Assembly (NCBI GenBank): GCA_937860285.1
Contig: CALMBS010000223.1
Span: forward strand, 1 to 12,245
DNA: 12,245 nt
Reading direction: 5' to 3'
Source of the DNA: an uncultured Chloroflexota bacterium
Lineage (GTDB): Bacteria > Chloroflexota > Dehalococcoidia > UBA2247 > RBG-13-53-26
Each line of letters opens with the position of its first letter. The stretch's first letter is position 1. This document shows, in pieces, positions 1 through 5,622 of this stretch. The notes under the pieces were generated by a model. That model worked only from the letters and a program-made list of their open reading frames with translations, searched no databases and was not told the origin of the DNA. Position numbers and translations under genes: made by a program.

Positions 1-443
1 CCTGGTGAGAGCCCCATCCCGGCGTCCTTGGCCATCGCCAGGAAGAACGTGACGCATTTCTGACCCACGTTTCCTTTGGCGCCGGCTTCCGCGAAGGCGG
101 CCAGCAGATGGCCCATGGTGGCGTGCTCCAGGTCGATGCCGCCGACGATGGGCTCATATGATTCCTCCACCACCTGCCGGATCAGCCGGCGACGGTCGTC
201 CCCTGCCGCCGCCGCCAGCTCCACCAGCCTCTCGGTAGGAATGGTGTCGCCATCCACCAGCCCCAGGAAGGACAGTGCCGCCTTCACGGTCACACCCGTG
301 CTGTCGGACAGCCCCAGCTCGCGGTAGTAGGTCGAGTCCATGCGGGTGGGCTTGCGCTCGCTTGTATCCTCAAGGACCCTGGCCCAGGTGGCGTAGGTCA
401 CATAGGGCGGCCTGGAACCGCGTCCGGCGTCTCTCTTGGCCAT
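1..443 (-). CDS. DUF5343-family protein, 5' part only
   Basis: The reading frame is open from ATG at 443 to the window edge, giving 147 visible residues; the C-terminus lies outside. The protein opens MAKRDAGRGSRPPYVTYATW, followed by a Leu/Arg-rich helical stretch (residues ~40-95, including FLGLVDGDTIPTERL) and, near the edge, FFLAMAKDAGMGLSP. This order (PPY-x-TYxTW start, ALxFLGLxD-x-(T)PTExL, then a late FFLxxAKDAG block) matches my memory of DUF5343, a family of unknown function that is common on phages, plasmids and accessory regions and is thought to carry winged-helix-like segments. GGAGG lies 13 bases before the ATG, which is longish but usable. A perfect promoter sits directly upstream. 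The gene is divergent from the ftsZ operon and probably unrelated to it. The family call is from pattern recognition only. Confidence 0.75.
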   Translation of the reverse strand, partial: MAKRDAGRGSRPPYVTYATWARVLEDTSERKPTRMDSTYYRELGLSDSTGVTVKAALSFLGLVDGDTIPTERLVELAAAAGDDRRRLIRQVVEESYEPIVGGIDLEHATMGHLLAAFAEAGAKGNVGQKCVTFFLAMAKDAGMGLSP

Positions 444-463
444 TTTTCTCAGCTTGCCTCCGT

Positions 464-483
464 CCCGAAATCCAGATTTCGGG
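464..483. promoter_or_regulatory. Perfect 20-bp inverted repeat at the transcription start (operator candidate)
   Basis: CCCGAAATC-CA-GATTTCGGG has two 9-base arms that pair perfectly. It abuts the -10 box of the minus-strand promoter and covers the predicted +1. This is a classic repressor-operator position; alternatively the transcript could begin with a stable hairpin. The binding protein is unknown. Confidence 0.6.
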
Positions 484-513
484 ATTATAGCACCGGGCGA
501 AATGACATGTCAA
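484..513 (-). promoter_or_regulatory. Sigma70-type promoter for the DUF5343 gene
   Basis: On the minus strand TTGACA (513-508) is followed by an 18-base spacer and TATAAT (489-484); both hexamers match the consensus exactly. The expected transcription start is near 477, giving a leader of about 35 bases before the ATG at 443. Confidence 0.85.
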
Positions 514-525
514 TATCTCCCGGTG
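491..525. promoter_or_regulatory. Nested inverted repeats over the -35 box
   Basis: CACCGGG (491-497) and CCCGGTG (519-525) are a perfect 7-bp inverted pair. The perfect palindrome TGACATGTCA (503-512) lies between them, with almost the same centre. Together they cover the -35 hexamer and spacer of the minus-strand promoter, so they could be a second regulator site. Confidence 0.45.
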
Positions 526-579
526 TGGCGTAATTACCAACACTGACGAAATATGATTCGTAATGACAGAACATGCAAT

Positions 580-608
580 TTGACCACAGCAATCGAACGT
601 GATACAAA
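580..608 (+). promoter_or_regulatory. Possible secondary promoter of the ftsZ operon
   Basis: TTGACC (580-585), a 17-base spacer and TACAAA (603-608) form a weaker sigma70-like pair about 75 bases upstream of the main promoter. The rest of the 444-780 gap is AT-richer than the genes and contains no convincing coding sequence. Confidence 0.35.
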
Positions 609-656
609 TGTGATGTGGCCCCCCGGTCTTTCTTTGATTTCATGTGCGCGCGCCTC

Positions 657-685
657 TTGACAACACCTTATTTCTGTTTTAGAAT
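657..685 (+). promoter_or_regulatory. Main sigma70-type promoter of the ftsZ/small-membrane-protein operon
   Basis: TTGACA (657-662), a 17-base spacer and TAGAAT (680-685) give 11 of 12 consensus bases. The expected start is near 692, leaving a leader of about 90 bases to the GTG at 781. No other comparably strong plus-strand promoter was seen before 5844, so genes from 781 to 5844 are probably cotranscribed. Confidence 0.8.
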
Positions 686-780
686 CTGGCAACTCTCACA
701 ACCTGGCTGGGGCGACGGGCCTGTTGTTCGAGAGGAGATGAGCTTCGCGGAACGAAAGAGGAGAAGGAGGTAAAGAAGAA

Positions 781-1815
781 GTGGATCACGCCGATCAGAG
801 GGTTCCAGCGCCACTCAAAGTAATTGGGGTGGGTGGTGGCGGGTGCAACGCCGTCAAACGGATGCTCAAGAAGCCAACCCCGGGTTGCCAGTACATTGTG
901 TGCAACACAGATATCAAGTCCCTTGATTCGGTCCCGGGCGAGATCCTGTCAGTGCAGATCGGTGAGCACCTGACCCGTGGCTTCGGAGCCGGCGGAGACG
1001 CCAGGGTGGGTGAGCGGGCCGCTGAGGAAGGACGTTTCCTCCTGAAGAGGGCCCTCAAGGATGCCGAGCTGGTGTTCATCACCGCGGGCATGGGTGGTGG
1101 AACCGGCACCGGCGCGGCCCCCGTGGTGGCGCAGATCGCGAAGGAGAGCCGCGCCCTGGTGGTAGGCATCGTGACCACGCCTTTCGCGTTCGAGGGCAAG
1201 AAGCGCTTCCAGCTGGCCCTGGGCGGCATTCGCCGGCTGAGAGCCGAGGTCGACAATCTGATCATCATTCACAATGACCGACTCCTTCAATACACGGACT
1301 CCCACACCCCGACCCAGCACGCCTTCGGTGTGGCCGACGAAGCCATTTCGGAGGGGATCATGGCCGTGTCCAACCTGGTCAACGTCCCCGGGGAGATTAA
1401 CGTCGACCTGGCCGACGTGAAGGCCGTCATGGGAATCCCCGGTGGGGCCCTCATGGCCATTGGCCGGTCGGACAGCCGGTCGCGCTACCCGGCGCAGGAA
1501 GCGGCGGAGATGGCCATCGCCAACCCGCTCCTTGACATCGATGTGGCCGGCGCCCGGGGGGTCCTGTTCAACTTCGCCGGCGGGCCCGACCTGACCCTGG
1601 GTGAGGTCAACGACGCCGCCAACCTGATCGCCAGAGAGGTGGACCCCAGCGCTCTCATGTTCTTCGGCATGTCATCGCCGGCTGAAGAGATGAGAAACGT
1701 GGTCAAGGTCACCCTGCTGGCCACCGGCATCAACCCTCCGCTGCCTGCGAACTGGATGTCCGAGCTGAAGGAAGACGTTAAGACCTTCTTCAGCGGCAGG
1801 AGATCGCCCTGGTAG
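781..1815 (+). CDS. ftsZ: FtsZ-family GTPase, paralogue a
   Basis: This is a 344-residue tubulin-like GTPase expected to form GTP-dependent filaments under the cytoplasmic membrane. Visible motifs are the nucleotide loop GVGGGGCNAV (17-26), NTDIKSLD (42-49), GFGAGGDARVG (67-77), the tubulin signature GMGGGTGTG (103-111), IIIHNDRLL (161-169) and the T7 synergy loop INVDLADV with N207, D209 and D212. GTP binding and hydrolysis residues are therefore intact. The GTPase core ends near residue 318. Only a ~26-residue tail follows, with no D-[IV]-P-x-F-[LI] peptide for FtsA/ZipA/SepF; it carries WMSEL (325-329) in an amphipathic stretch, then basic residues. The GTG start is chosen for AAGGAGG ten bases upstream. 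It is the first gene of the operon, and S1 follows after 46 bases. It could be the housekeeping FtsZ or a specialised paralogue; I favour specialised. Confidence 0.95.
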   Translation: MDHADQRVPAPLKVIGVGGGGCNAVKRMLKKPTPGCQYIVCNTDIKSLDSVPGEILSVQIGEHLTRGFGAGGDARVGERAAEEGRFLLKRALKDAELVFITAGMGGGTGTGAAPVVAQIAKESRALVVGIVTTPFAFEGKKRFQLALGGIRRLRAEVDNLIIIHNDRLLQYTDSHTPTQHAFGVADEAISEGIMAVSNLVNVPGEINVDLADVKAVMGIPGGALMAIGRSDSRSRYPAQEAAEMAIANPLLDIDVAGARGVLFNFAGGPDLTLGEVNDAANLIAREVDPSALMFFGMSSPAEEMRNVVKVTLLATGINPPLPANWMSELKEDVKTFFSGRRSPW

Positions 1816-1861
1816 ACCCGGGAGCGCCAGCGGGCAGTCTGGTGAGAGGGGAGTGAGGACA

Positions 1862-2059
1862 ATGTCAGTGTTCTTGACGGTGATGAACGCGGTGGCGGCC
1901 TTCATACTGTTCTTCTCCATGTCCGGCATAACCAACTGGGTCGTCTATGTCTCGGGACAGGCCAAGATATTCCCCTTCATCCTGGGCATGGTGCTGCTGG
2001 TCAATGCCGTGTACCTGGGCCTGACCAAGAATGAGATCGGAGCGCATCGCGGTGTCTGA
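1862..2059 (+). CDS. Small two-helix membrane protein S1
   Basis: The protein has 65 residues and two predicted membrane helices (~4-23 and ~36-54), a short polar loop with AK (34-35), and a charged C-terminal tail (KNEIGAHRGV). ATG 1862 is chosen because GGGGAG lies eight bases upstream; an in-frame GTG at 1853 would overlap that site. It belongs to a four-member paralogous family in this operon. S1, S2 and S4 align without gaps and share N9, F18, S21, I23, W26, F39, N48, L52, E58 and R63. S1 and S4 agree at about 35 of 64 positions. I do not recognise a named family. Its fixed position behind an ftsZ-type gene suggests a membrane partner of that filament; this is an inference. Confidence 0.85.
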   Translation: MSVFLTVMNAVAAFILFFSMSGITNWVVYVSGQAKIFPFILGMVLLVNAVYLGLTKNEIGAHRGV

Positions 2060-2073
2060 CATCGGGTACTTCA

Positions 2074-2088
2074 TGAAGGAGGCCTTCA
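2074..2088 (+). promoter_or_regulatory. Hairpin enclosing the Shine-Dalgarno of S2
   Basis: TGAAGG-AGG-CCTTCA is a perfect 6-bp stem with a 3-base loop. The AAGGAGG ribosome-binding site (2076-2082) lies within it, seven bases before the ATG at 2090. If the hairpin forms in the mRNA it would limit initiation at S2 unless upstream translation or a ligand opens it. Confidence 0.4.
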
Positions 2089-2089
2089 C

Positions 2090-2293
2090 ATGGCACGTAT
2101 GCTGAGCATGGCCAATCTGACGGTAGGTGCACTGCTCATGTTCGCGCTGTCGGACATAGCCGGTTGGACATGGTTCGAGAACACTGCCTCCAGGACCATA
2201 GTATTCCTCCTGTCCATGCTCCTGGTCGGGAACGGAATAGTCCTAGCTTTCAACGACGAAGAGATGGGTGTGCGCCGGGGACGGGGGGTCTAG
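2090..2293 (+). CDS. Small two-helix membrane protein S2
   Basis: The protein has 67 residues with predicted membrane helices at ~7-25 and ~36-54 and a charged tail (NDEEMGVRRGRGV). It aligns with S1 without gaps, keeping N9, F18, S21, I23, W26, F39, L41, M43, L45, N48, L52, E58, G60 and R63, but it lacks the AKIFPF segment and has FENTASRT in the loop. It is thus a more divergent copy of the same family. The ATG has AAGGAGG at seven-base spacing. It lies 30 bases after S1, so module a carries two small proteins where modules b and c carry one paralogue each. No function is known; a membrane partner role for the FtsZ paralogues is inferred from context. Confidence 0.85.
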   Translation: MARMLSMANLTVGALLMFALSDIAGWTWFENTASRTIVFLLSMLLVGNGIVLAFNDEEMGVRRGRGV

Positions 2294-2393
2294 CCTGACC
2301 CGCGGCGCACGGGCCAGCAGTCAAGCCAATTCCCAGAATCAGACTTGTACGTAAAGAGAAGAAGAATAAAGAAACGGAAGGAGGACCAGCCTA

Positions 2394-3524
2394 ATGATTG
2401 AACCCATGCGTGATGGTTATTTCAGGGCCTCCGATCGAGGCAAGGCGCCCGCCATGATCAAGGTCATTGGCGTGGGGGGTGGTGGATGCAACACTGTTCG
2501 ACGCATGATGCGCGCCCGCCAGATCCCGGGCGTGGAGTATGTCGCGGCCAATACCGATGTCAAGTCCCTCGACCTCATCCAGGGGGCCCTTTCGGTGCAG
2601 ATCGGCGAGCATATGACCCATGGTTTCGGGGCCGGCGGCGATCCGAGGGTCGGCAGCCGGGCCGCGGAGGAGGGCGAGTTCCTGCTGAAGAGGGCCGTCA
2701 AGGACGCTGAGATGGTCTTCATCGCCGTGGGCATGGGCGGCGGCACGGGCACCGGCGCCTCCCCGGTGGTGGCCAAGATCGCCAAGGATTCAGGAGCCAT
2801 GGTGATCGCGGTGGTGACCACTCCCTTCTCCTTCGAGGGCACGAAGCGCACCGAGGTGGCCTACGGCGGCCTGCAGCAGCTCCGGACGGTGGTGGACAAC
2901 CTCATTATCATCCATAACGACAAGCTCCTGCAGTATGCCGAGCACAATACCAACATCAGCGAGGCCTTCAAGATGGCCGACGACGTGGTGGCCGAAGGCA
3001 TCGTCAGCGTCTCCCAGCTGGTCAACATACCGGGGGAGATTAACGTGGACATGGCCGACGTGAAGAGGGTAATGGGCGTCCCCGGTGTGACCATCATGGC
3101 CATCGGTCAGGGCCAGGGCTCGCACCCGGCGATGGATGCCACGGAGCAGGCCATGAGCAATCCTCTGGTGGACGTCAAGATGTCCGGTGCCAAGGGCCTT
3201 CTGGTCAGCTTCTCCGGCGGTCCCGACCTGACTCTCACCGAGGTGACTGAGGCCGGGACTCTCGTCAGCCGCGAGTGCGATCCGCAGTGCCACTTCAAGT
3301 TCGGTCTGGCCACCCTGAGCGAGGAGCTGAGGGGCAAGGCCAAGGTTACCCTGATCGCCACCGGGATCAAGACCACCAATCCGGCCTACGCGACGACCGG
3401 GACGGGGCGGTCCGGGGGCCTGGCGTCGGCCCAGCCTTCGGGCGGATCCTCCAAGGGCGGATGGTTCTCCAAGCTGAGCAAGACCATCACCGACGCTTCC
3501 GGCGGCAACCGCAACAGGTACTAG
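2394..3524 (+). CDS. ftsZ: FtsZ-family GTPase, paralogue b
   Basis: This is a 376-residue FtsZ-type GTPase. Motifs: GVGGGGCNTV (27-36), NTDVKSLD (53-60), GFGAGGDPRVG (78-88), tubulin signature GMGGGTGTG (113-121), IIIHNDKLL (171-179), and T7 loop INVDMADV with N217, D219 and D222. It shares with its two neighbours the deviations NTD[IV]KSL, GAGGD and PGEINVD, so the three form one subfamily. The core ends near residue 330. A low-complexity Gly/Ser-rich linker follows (331-355), then WFSKL (357-361) and a basic end (GGNRNRY). The canonical C-terminal anchor peptide is absent. ATG 2394 has AAGGAGG nine bases upstream. The 100-base gap before it holds a purine-rich stretch but no promoter I would defend. 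S3 follows after 41 bases. Confidence 0.95.
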   Translation: MIEPMRDGYFRASDRGKAPAMIKVIGVGGGGCNTVRRMMRARQIPGVEYVAANTDVKSLDLIQGALSVQIGEHMTHGFGAGGDPRVGSRAAEEGEFLLKRAVKDAEMVFIAVGMGGGTGTGASPVVAKIAKDSGAMVIAVVTTPFSFEGTKRTEVAYGGLQQLRTVVDNLIIIHNDKLLQYAEHNTNISEAFKMADDVVAEGIVSVSQLVNIPGEINVDMADVKRVMGVPGVTIMAIGQGQGSHPAMDATEQAMSNPLVDVKMSGAKGLLVSFSGGPDLTLTEVTEAGTLVSRECDPQCHFKFGLATLSEELRGKAKVTLIATGIKTTNPAYATTGTGRSGGLASAQPSGGSSKGGWFSKLSKTITDASGGNRNRY

Positions 3525-3565
3525 GGTCGGCAACCAGGAACCGAATCAAAAGGAGGTATCGGCGG

Positions 3566-3790
3566 ATGATGACACGAGTCATAGGTTGGATAAACGTCGT
3601 GGCGGGCTTCTGCCTGTTGTCGCTGATCCTGTCGGGCGTTTTCAGCCGCCTGCTGACGAGCATCTCCGACTGGAACCAGTTCGAAACCATGCCGGCCAAG
3701 GTCCTGGTCTGCATCGGCGGGGTACTGGCCATCATGAGCTCGGTATACCTGGTCATGATGGCGCAGGCGCGGGGCGGCGGCCGGGGCTGA
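3566..3790 (+). CDS. Small two-helix membrane protein S3
   Basis: The protein has 74 residues with membrane helices at ~5-27 and ~46-66 and a Gly/Arg tail (AQARGGGRG). It is the most divergent of the four small paralogues: the loop between helices is about ten residues longer (SISDWNQFETMP). The second helix still matches S1 without gaps at an offset of ten: A44 K45 (S1 A34 K35), I50, G52 and V60 Y61 L62. N10 and G14 in the first helix correspond to the conserved N9 and G13. The first of two adjacent ATGs is chosen because AAAAGGAGG ends nine bases before it. It sits between ftsZ(b) and ftsZ(c). Function is unknown; it is probably a membrane-embedded partner of FtsZ(b). Confidence 0.85.
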   Translation: MMTRVIGWINVVAGFCLLSLILSGVFSRLLTSISDWNQFETMPAKVLVCIGGVLAIMSSVYLVMMAQARGGGRG

Positions 3791-3817
3791 GAATCAGGAG
3801 CACGAGTGAATTTGGCG

Positions 3818-3878
3818 CAGGAGTTGGCATGAGGACCAGGTACGCCAGCCAGTCACGCCAGCCTCAAGCCAACTCCTG
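3818..3878 (+). repeat. 17-bp inverted repeat (intra-operon hairpin)
   Basis: The arms at 3818-3834 and 3862-3878 pair at 16 of 17 positions; the 11 terminal bases CAGGAGTTGGC/GCCAACTCCTG are perfect. The loop is 27 bases (3835-3861). A 9-base direct repeat ACGCCAGCC occurs at 3842-3850 and 3855-3863. No T-run follows, so this is not a standard intrinsic terminator. The 5' arm covers the Shine-Dalgarno and ATG of a short ORF that leads into ftsZ(c). It may be an mRNA processing, stability or translational control element. Confidence 0.7.
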
Positions 3879-3939
3879 TAGGGGACTAGAGGGGCCTGAA
3901 GACGAAAATCTGATTGAGGAGAGAGGTCGAGGATGTTAG
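3829..3939 (+). CDS. Possible 36-residue leader ORF overlapping ftsZ(c)
   Basis: ATG 3829 has AGGAG (3819-3823) at five-base spacing. The frame runs 36 codons to TAG at 3937-3939, overlapping the ftsZ(c) start (ATG 3933) by seven bases, a geometry typical of translational coupling. The peptide starts MRTRYASQSRQPQANSC, is polar and Glu-rich at its end, and resembles nothing I know. Both its Shine-Dalgarno and start codon lie inside the 5' arm of the 17-bp hairpin. It may be a regulatory upstream ORF rather than a functional protein, or simply chance. Confidence 0.3.
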   Translation: MRTRYASQSRQPQANSCRGLEGPEDENLIEERGRGC

Positions 3940-5060
3940 AGGGGACATTCAGCAATCCACGAGGAGGCGACTCCGGCAAGATCGTCGCACACATCAAGGT
4001 CATCGGTGTGGGCGGCGGCGGCTGCAACACGGTTCGGCGGATGATGCAGGGCTGCACCATCGGGGGGCTGGACTACATCGTCATGAACACCGACGTCAAA
4101 TCCCTGGAACTGATCCAACGCTGCCAGGCCATCCAGATCGGCTCGCATCTGACCCAGGGATTCGGAGCTGGTGGTGATGCCCGGGTGGGAGAGGCAGCTG
4201 CCAGAGAGAACAAGATGGCGCTGCAGAAGGCCTGCCGGGGGGCCGACATGATATTCATTACGGCCGGCATGGGCGGCGGCACCGGCACCGGATCCGCCCC
4301 CGTGGTGGCCGAGATCGCCCGGGAGAGCGGCGCACTGGTGATAGCGGTGGTCACGACGCCGTTCACCTTCGAAGGCACGAGGAGGGCCGACGTGGCCTTC
4401 AACGGGTTGAGGACGCTTATGGAGAAGGTCAACTCCACCATCATCGTTCCCAATGACCACCTTCTGCGCCTGGGAGACCATGATGTGCCGATCTCCAAGG
4501 CATTCGCCGCCGCGTACGGGGTGGTGTCCGATGGCATCACGGCCATATCCGAGCTGATCAACGTCCCCGGCGAGATAAACGTGGACATGGCGGACGTGAA
4601 GAGGGTCATGAGCATACCCGGCATCTCTCTCATGGCCACGGGCCGGGGGGAGGGACCGAACGGGGCCGAGCACGCGGCCCAGGAAGTCATCTTCGAGCCG
4701 TTGCTGGAGACCCACGTGACCGGCGCCAAGGGGGTCCTGTTCTGCTTCACCGGCGGGCCCGACCTGACCCTGGGATCGGTGGAGAAGGCGGCCAGCCTCA
4801 TCTCCAAGAGTGTTGACCCCCATGCCCTGATATTCTTCGGCATGAATCTGGCCCGGCCGGAGATGACCGGAAAGTGCAAGATCAACCTGGTGGCCACCGG
4901 CATCGAGCCGAGCGCCAACAGCGCCTGGTTTTCTCAGCTGAGGCAGGCGGCCAAGAACGCCCCGGCCCAGCAGGGGAAAGGGCAGCAGGGGAAGGGGCAG
5001 CAGCAGCCCGGAAAGCTGACCAGGCTGAGCATGGCCTACGCCACCAAGCTGTTCCAGTGA
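3933..5060 (+). CDS. ftsZ: FtsZ-family GTPase, paralogue c
   Basis: This is a 375-residue FtsZ-type GTPase. Motifs: GVGGGGCNTV (26-35), NTDVKSLE (52-59), GFGAGGDARVG (76-86), signature GMGGGTGTG (112-120), IIVPNDHLL (170-178, closest of the three to the usual IVIPND form), and T7 loop INVDMADV with N216, D218 and D221. MATGRGEG (234-241) also looks more canonical than in paralogues a and b. The tail has WFSQL (332-336), a low-complexity Gln/Gly/Lys stretch (346-358) and a basic, possibly amphipathic end (KLTRLSMAYATKLFQ); the canonical FtsA/SepF peptide is missing. ATG 3933 has GAGG six bases upstream and overlaps a short leader ORF. The gene ends with tandem stops TGA TAG. S4 follows after 67 bases. 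Confidence 0.95.
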   Translation: MLEGTFSNPRGGDSGKIVAHIKVIGVGGGGCNTVRRMMQGCTIGGLDYIVMNTDVKSLELIQRCQAIQIGSHLTQGFGAGGDARVGEAAARENKMALQKACRGADMIFITAGMGGGTGTGSAPVVAEIARESGALVIAVVTTPFTFEGTRRADVAFNGLRTLMEKVNSTIIVPNDHLLRLGDHDVPISKAFAAAYGVVSDGITAISELINVPGEINVDMADVKRVMSIPGISLMATGRGEGPNGAEHAAQEVIFEPLLETHVTGAKGVLFCFTGGPDLTLGSVEKAASLISKSVDPHALIFFGMNLARPEMTGKCKINLVATGIEPSANSAWFSQLRQAAKNAPAQQGKGQQGKGQQQPGKLTRLSMAYATKLFQ

Positions 5061-5127
5061 TAGATGAGGCACCGGCGGGCAAGGCAGTTGGTTCGAGGTT
5101 GAAGTAGCGGGAAAGTGAGGTTGGAGG

Positions 5128-5322
5128 ATGTCACAGATGCTGTCGTGGATGAACATGATGTCAGGGTTGATACTCTTCTTCTCCATGTCCGGCATCAGCT
5201 CCTGGATCGTATTCGCTTCGCCCAACGCCAAGATATTCCCCTTCGTGCTGGGCATACTGCTGCTGTGCAATGCGGCGTACCTGGCCCTGGCCAAAGGGGA
5301 GTTCTGGACCCGCCGTACGTAG
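5128..5322 (+). CDS. Small two-helix membrane protein S4
   Basis: The protein has 64 residues with membrane helices at ~4-23 and ~36-54. It is the closest relative of S1: both contain ILFFSMSGI (15-23) and AKIFPF (34-39), and about 35 of 64 positions are identical. Even the DNA is near-identical over the first of these blocks, pointing to duplication within the operon. The tail (AKGEFWTRRT) is basic. GTGAGG at seven-base spacing and GGAGG directly abutting the ATG give two possible ribosome-binding sites. It follows ftsZ(c) and completes the third ftsZ-small-protein module. Function is unknown; a membrane partner role is inferred. Confidence 0.85.
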   Translation: MSQMLSWMNMMSGLILFFSMSGISSWIVFASPNAKIFPFVLGILLLCNAAYLALAKGEFWTRRT

Positions 5323-5333
5323 GAAGGATGACG

Positions 5334-5389
5334 CCTGTTGCCGAGCAACAGGATGGGCCCGTTGCCGGGCAACAGGGTGAGCCCGTTGC
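5334..5389 (+). repeat. 24-bp imperfect tandem repeat forming consecutive hairpins
   Basis: Units begin at 5334, 5358 and 5382, exactly 24 bases apart, each opening with CC[TC]GTTGC. Unit 1 is a perfect hairpin (CCTGTTGC-CGA-GCAACAGG, 5334-5352). Unit 2 forms the same hairpin with one C/A mismatch (5358-5376). Unit 3 (from 5382) has only the left arm. They lie directly after S4 and before the microprotein. One frame stays open through all three units (PVAEQQDG / PVAGQQGE / PVADQTGC), but I read the element as an RNA structure or a REP-like repeat. Confidence 0.75.
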
Positions 5390-5422
5390 AGATCAGACGG
5401 GATGTAGTAGATGGGAGGGGTT

Positions 5423-5512
5423 ATGCCGAGCAGAACTGACGTGATGGTGTGGGGCATGGTAGTGGTGTTGATGTGCATGATCGCCATTGACATCGTGAGG
5501 GTGAGACTCTAA
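5423..5512 (+). CDS. 29-residue single-helix membrane microprotein
   Basis: The ATG has GGGAGGGG ending two bases upstream (core GGAGG at four-base spacing). The frame encodes MPSRTDVMVWGMVVVLMCMI... and ends DIVRVRL then TAA. Residues ~7-24 form one strongly hydrophobic helix, flanked by a polar N-terminus and a basic C-terminus (positive-inside would place the C-terminus in the cytoplasm). The operon contains four other tiny membrane proteins, which makes translation believable, but it is too short for a family call and has no visible similarity to S1-S4. Confidence 0.5.
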   Translation: MPSRTDVMVWGMVVVLMCMIAIDIVRVRL

Positions 5513-5562
5513 ACGGACTGTCACGGCGTCAGGCCGGCCGGGTGGGAGGCTGCTGGGCGCGG

Positions 5563-5576
5563 GGTACGCATGTACC
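5563..5576 (+). other. Small hairpin in the 110-base gap between the microprotein and the next gene
   Basis: GGTAC-GCAT-GTACC is a 5-bp stem with a 4-base loop. The gap (5513-5622) is otherwise GC-rich with no supported gene. Confidence 0.3.
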
Positions 5577-5622
5577 GTCGTTCAGCCAGCGGGACCCGGT
5601 ACCACCCGGAAGGGGATGACGT

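Noticed and set aside
2345..2372. Possible promoter TTGTAC-N16-TAAAGA before ftsZ(b)
   Set aside because: Both hexamers deviate and the spacer is short; purine-rich leader sequence produces such matches by chance.
3936..5372. Very long open frame (478 codons) on the minus strand opposite ftsZ(c) and S4
   Set aside because: It is antisense to genes with unmistakable protein homology and good ribosome-binding sites; GC-rich codon bias keeps the opposite frame open. The product is His/Gly/Arg-rich and family-less.
5328..5444. 38-residue ORF carrying the PVA-x-QQ repeat
   Set aside because: The AGGAAGG abuts the ATG with almost no spacing and the frame overlaps the better-supported microprotein at 5423; kept only as a note in the repeat finding.
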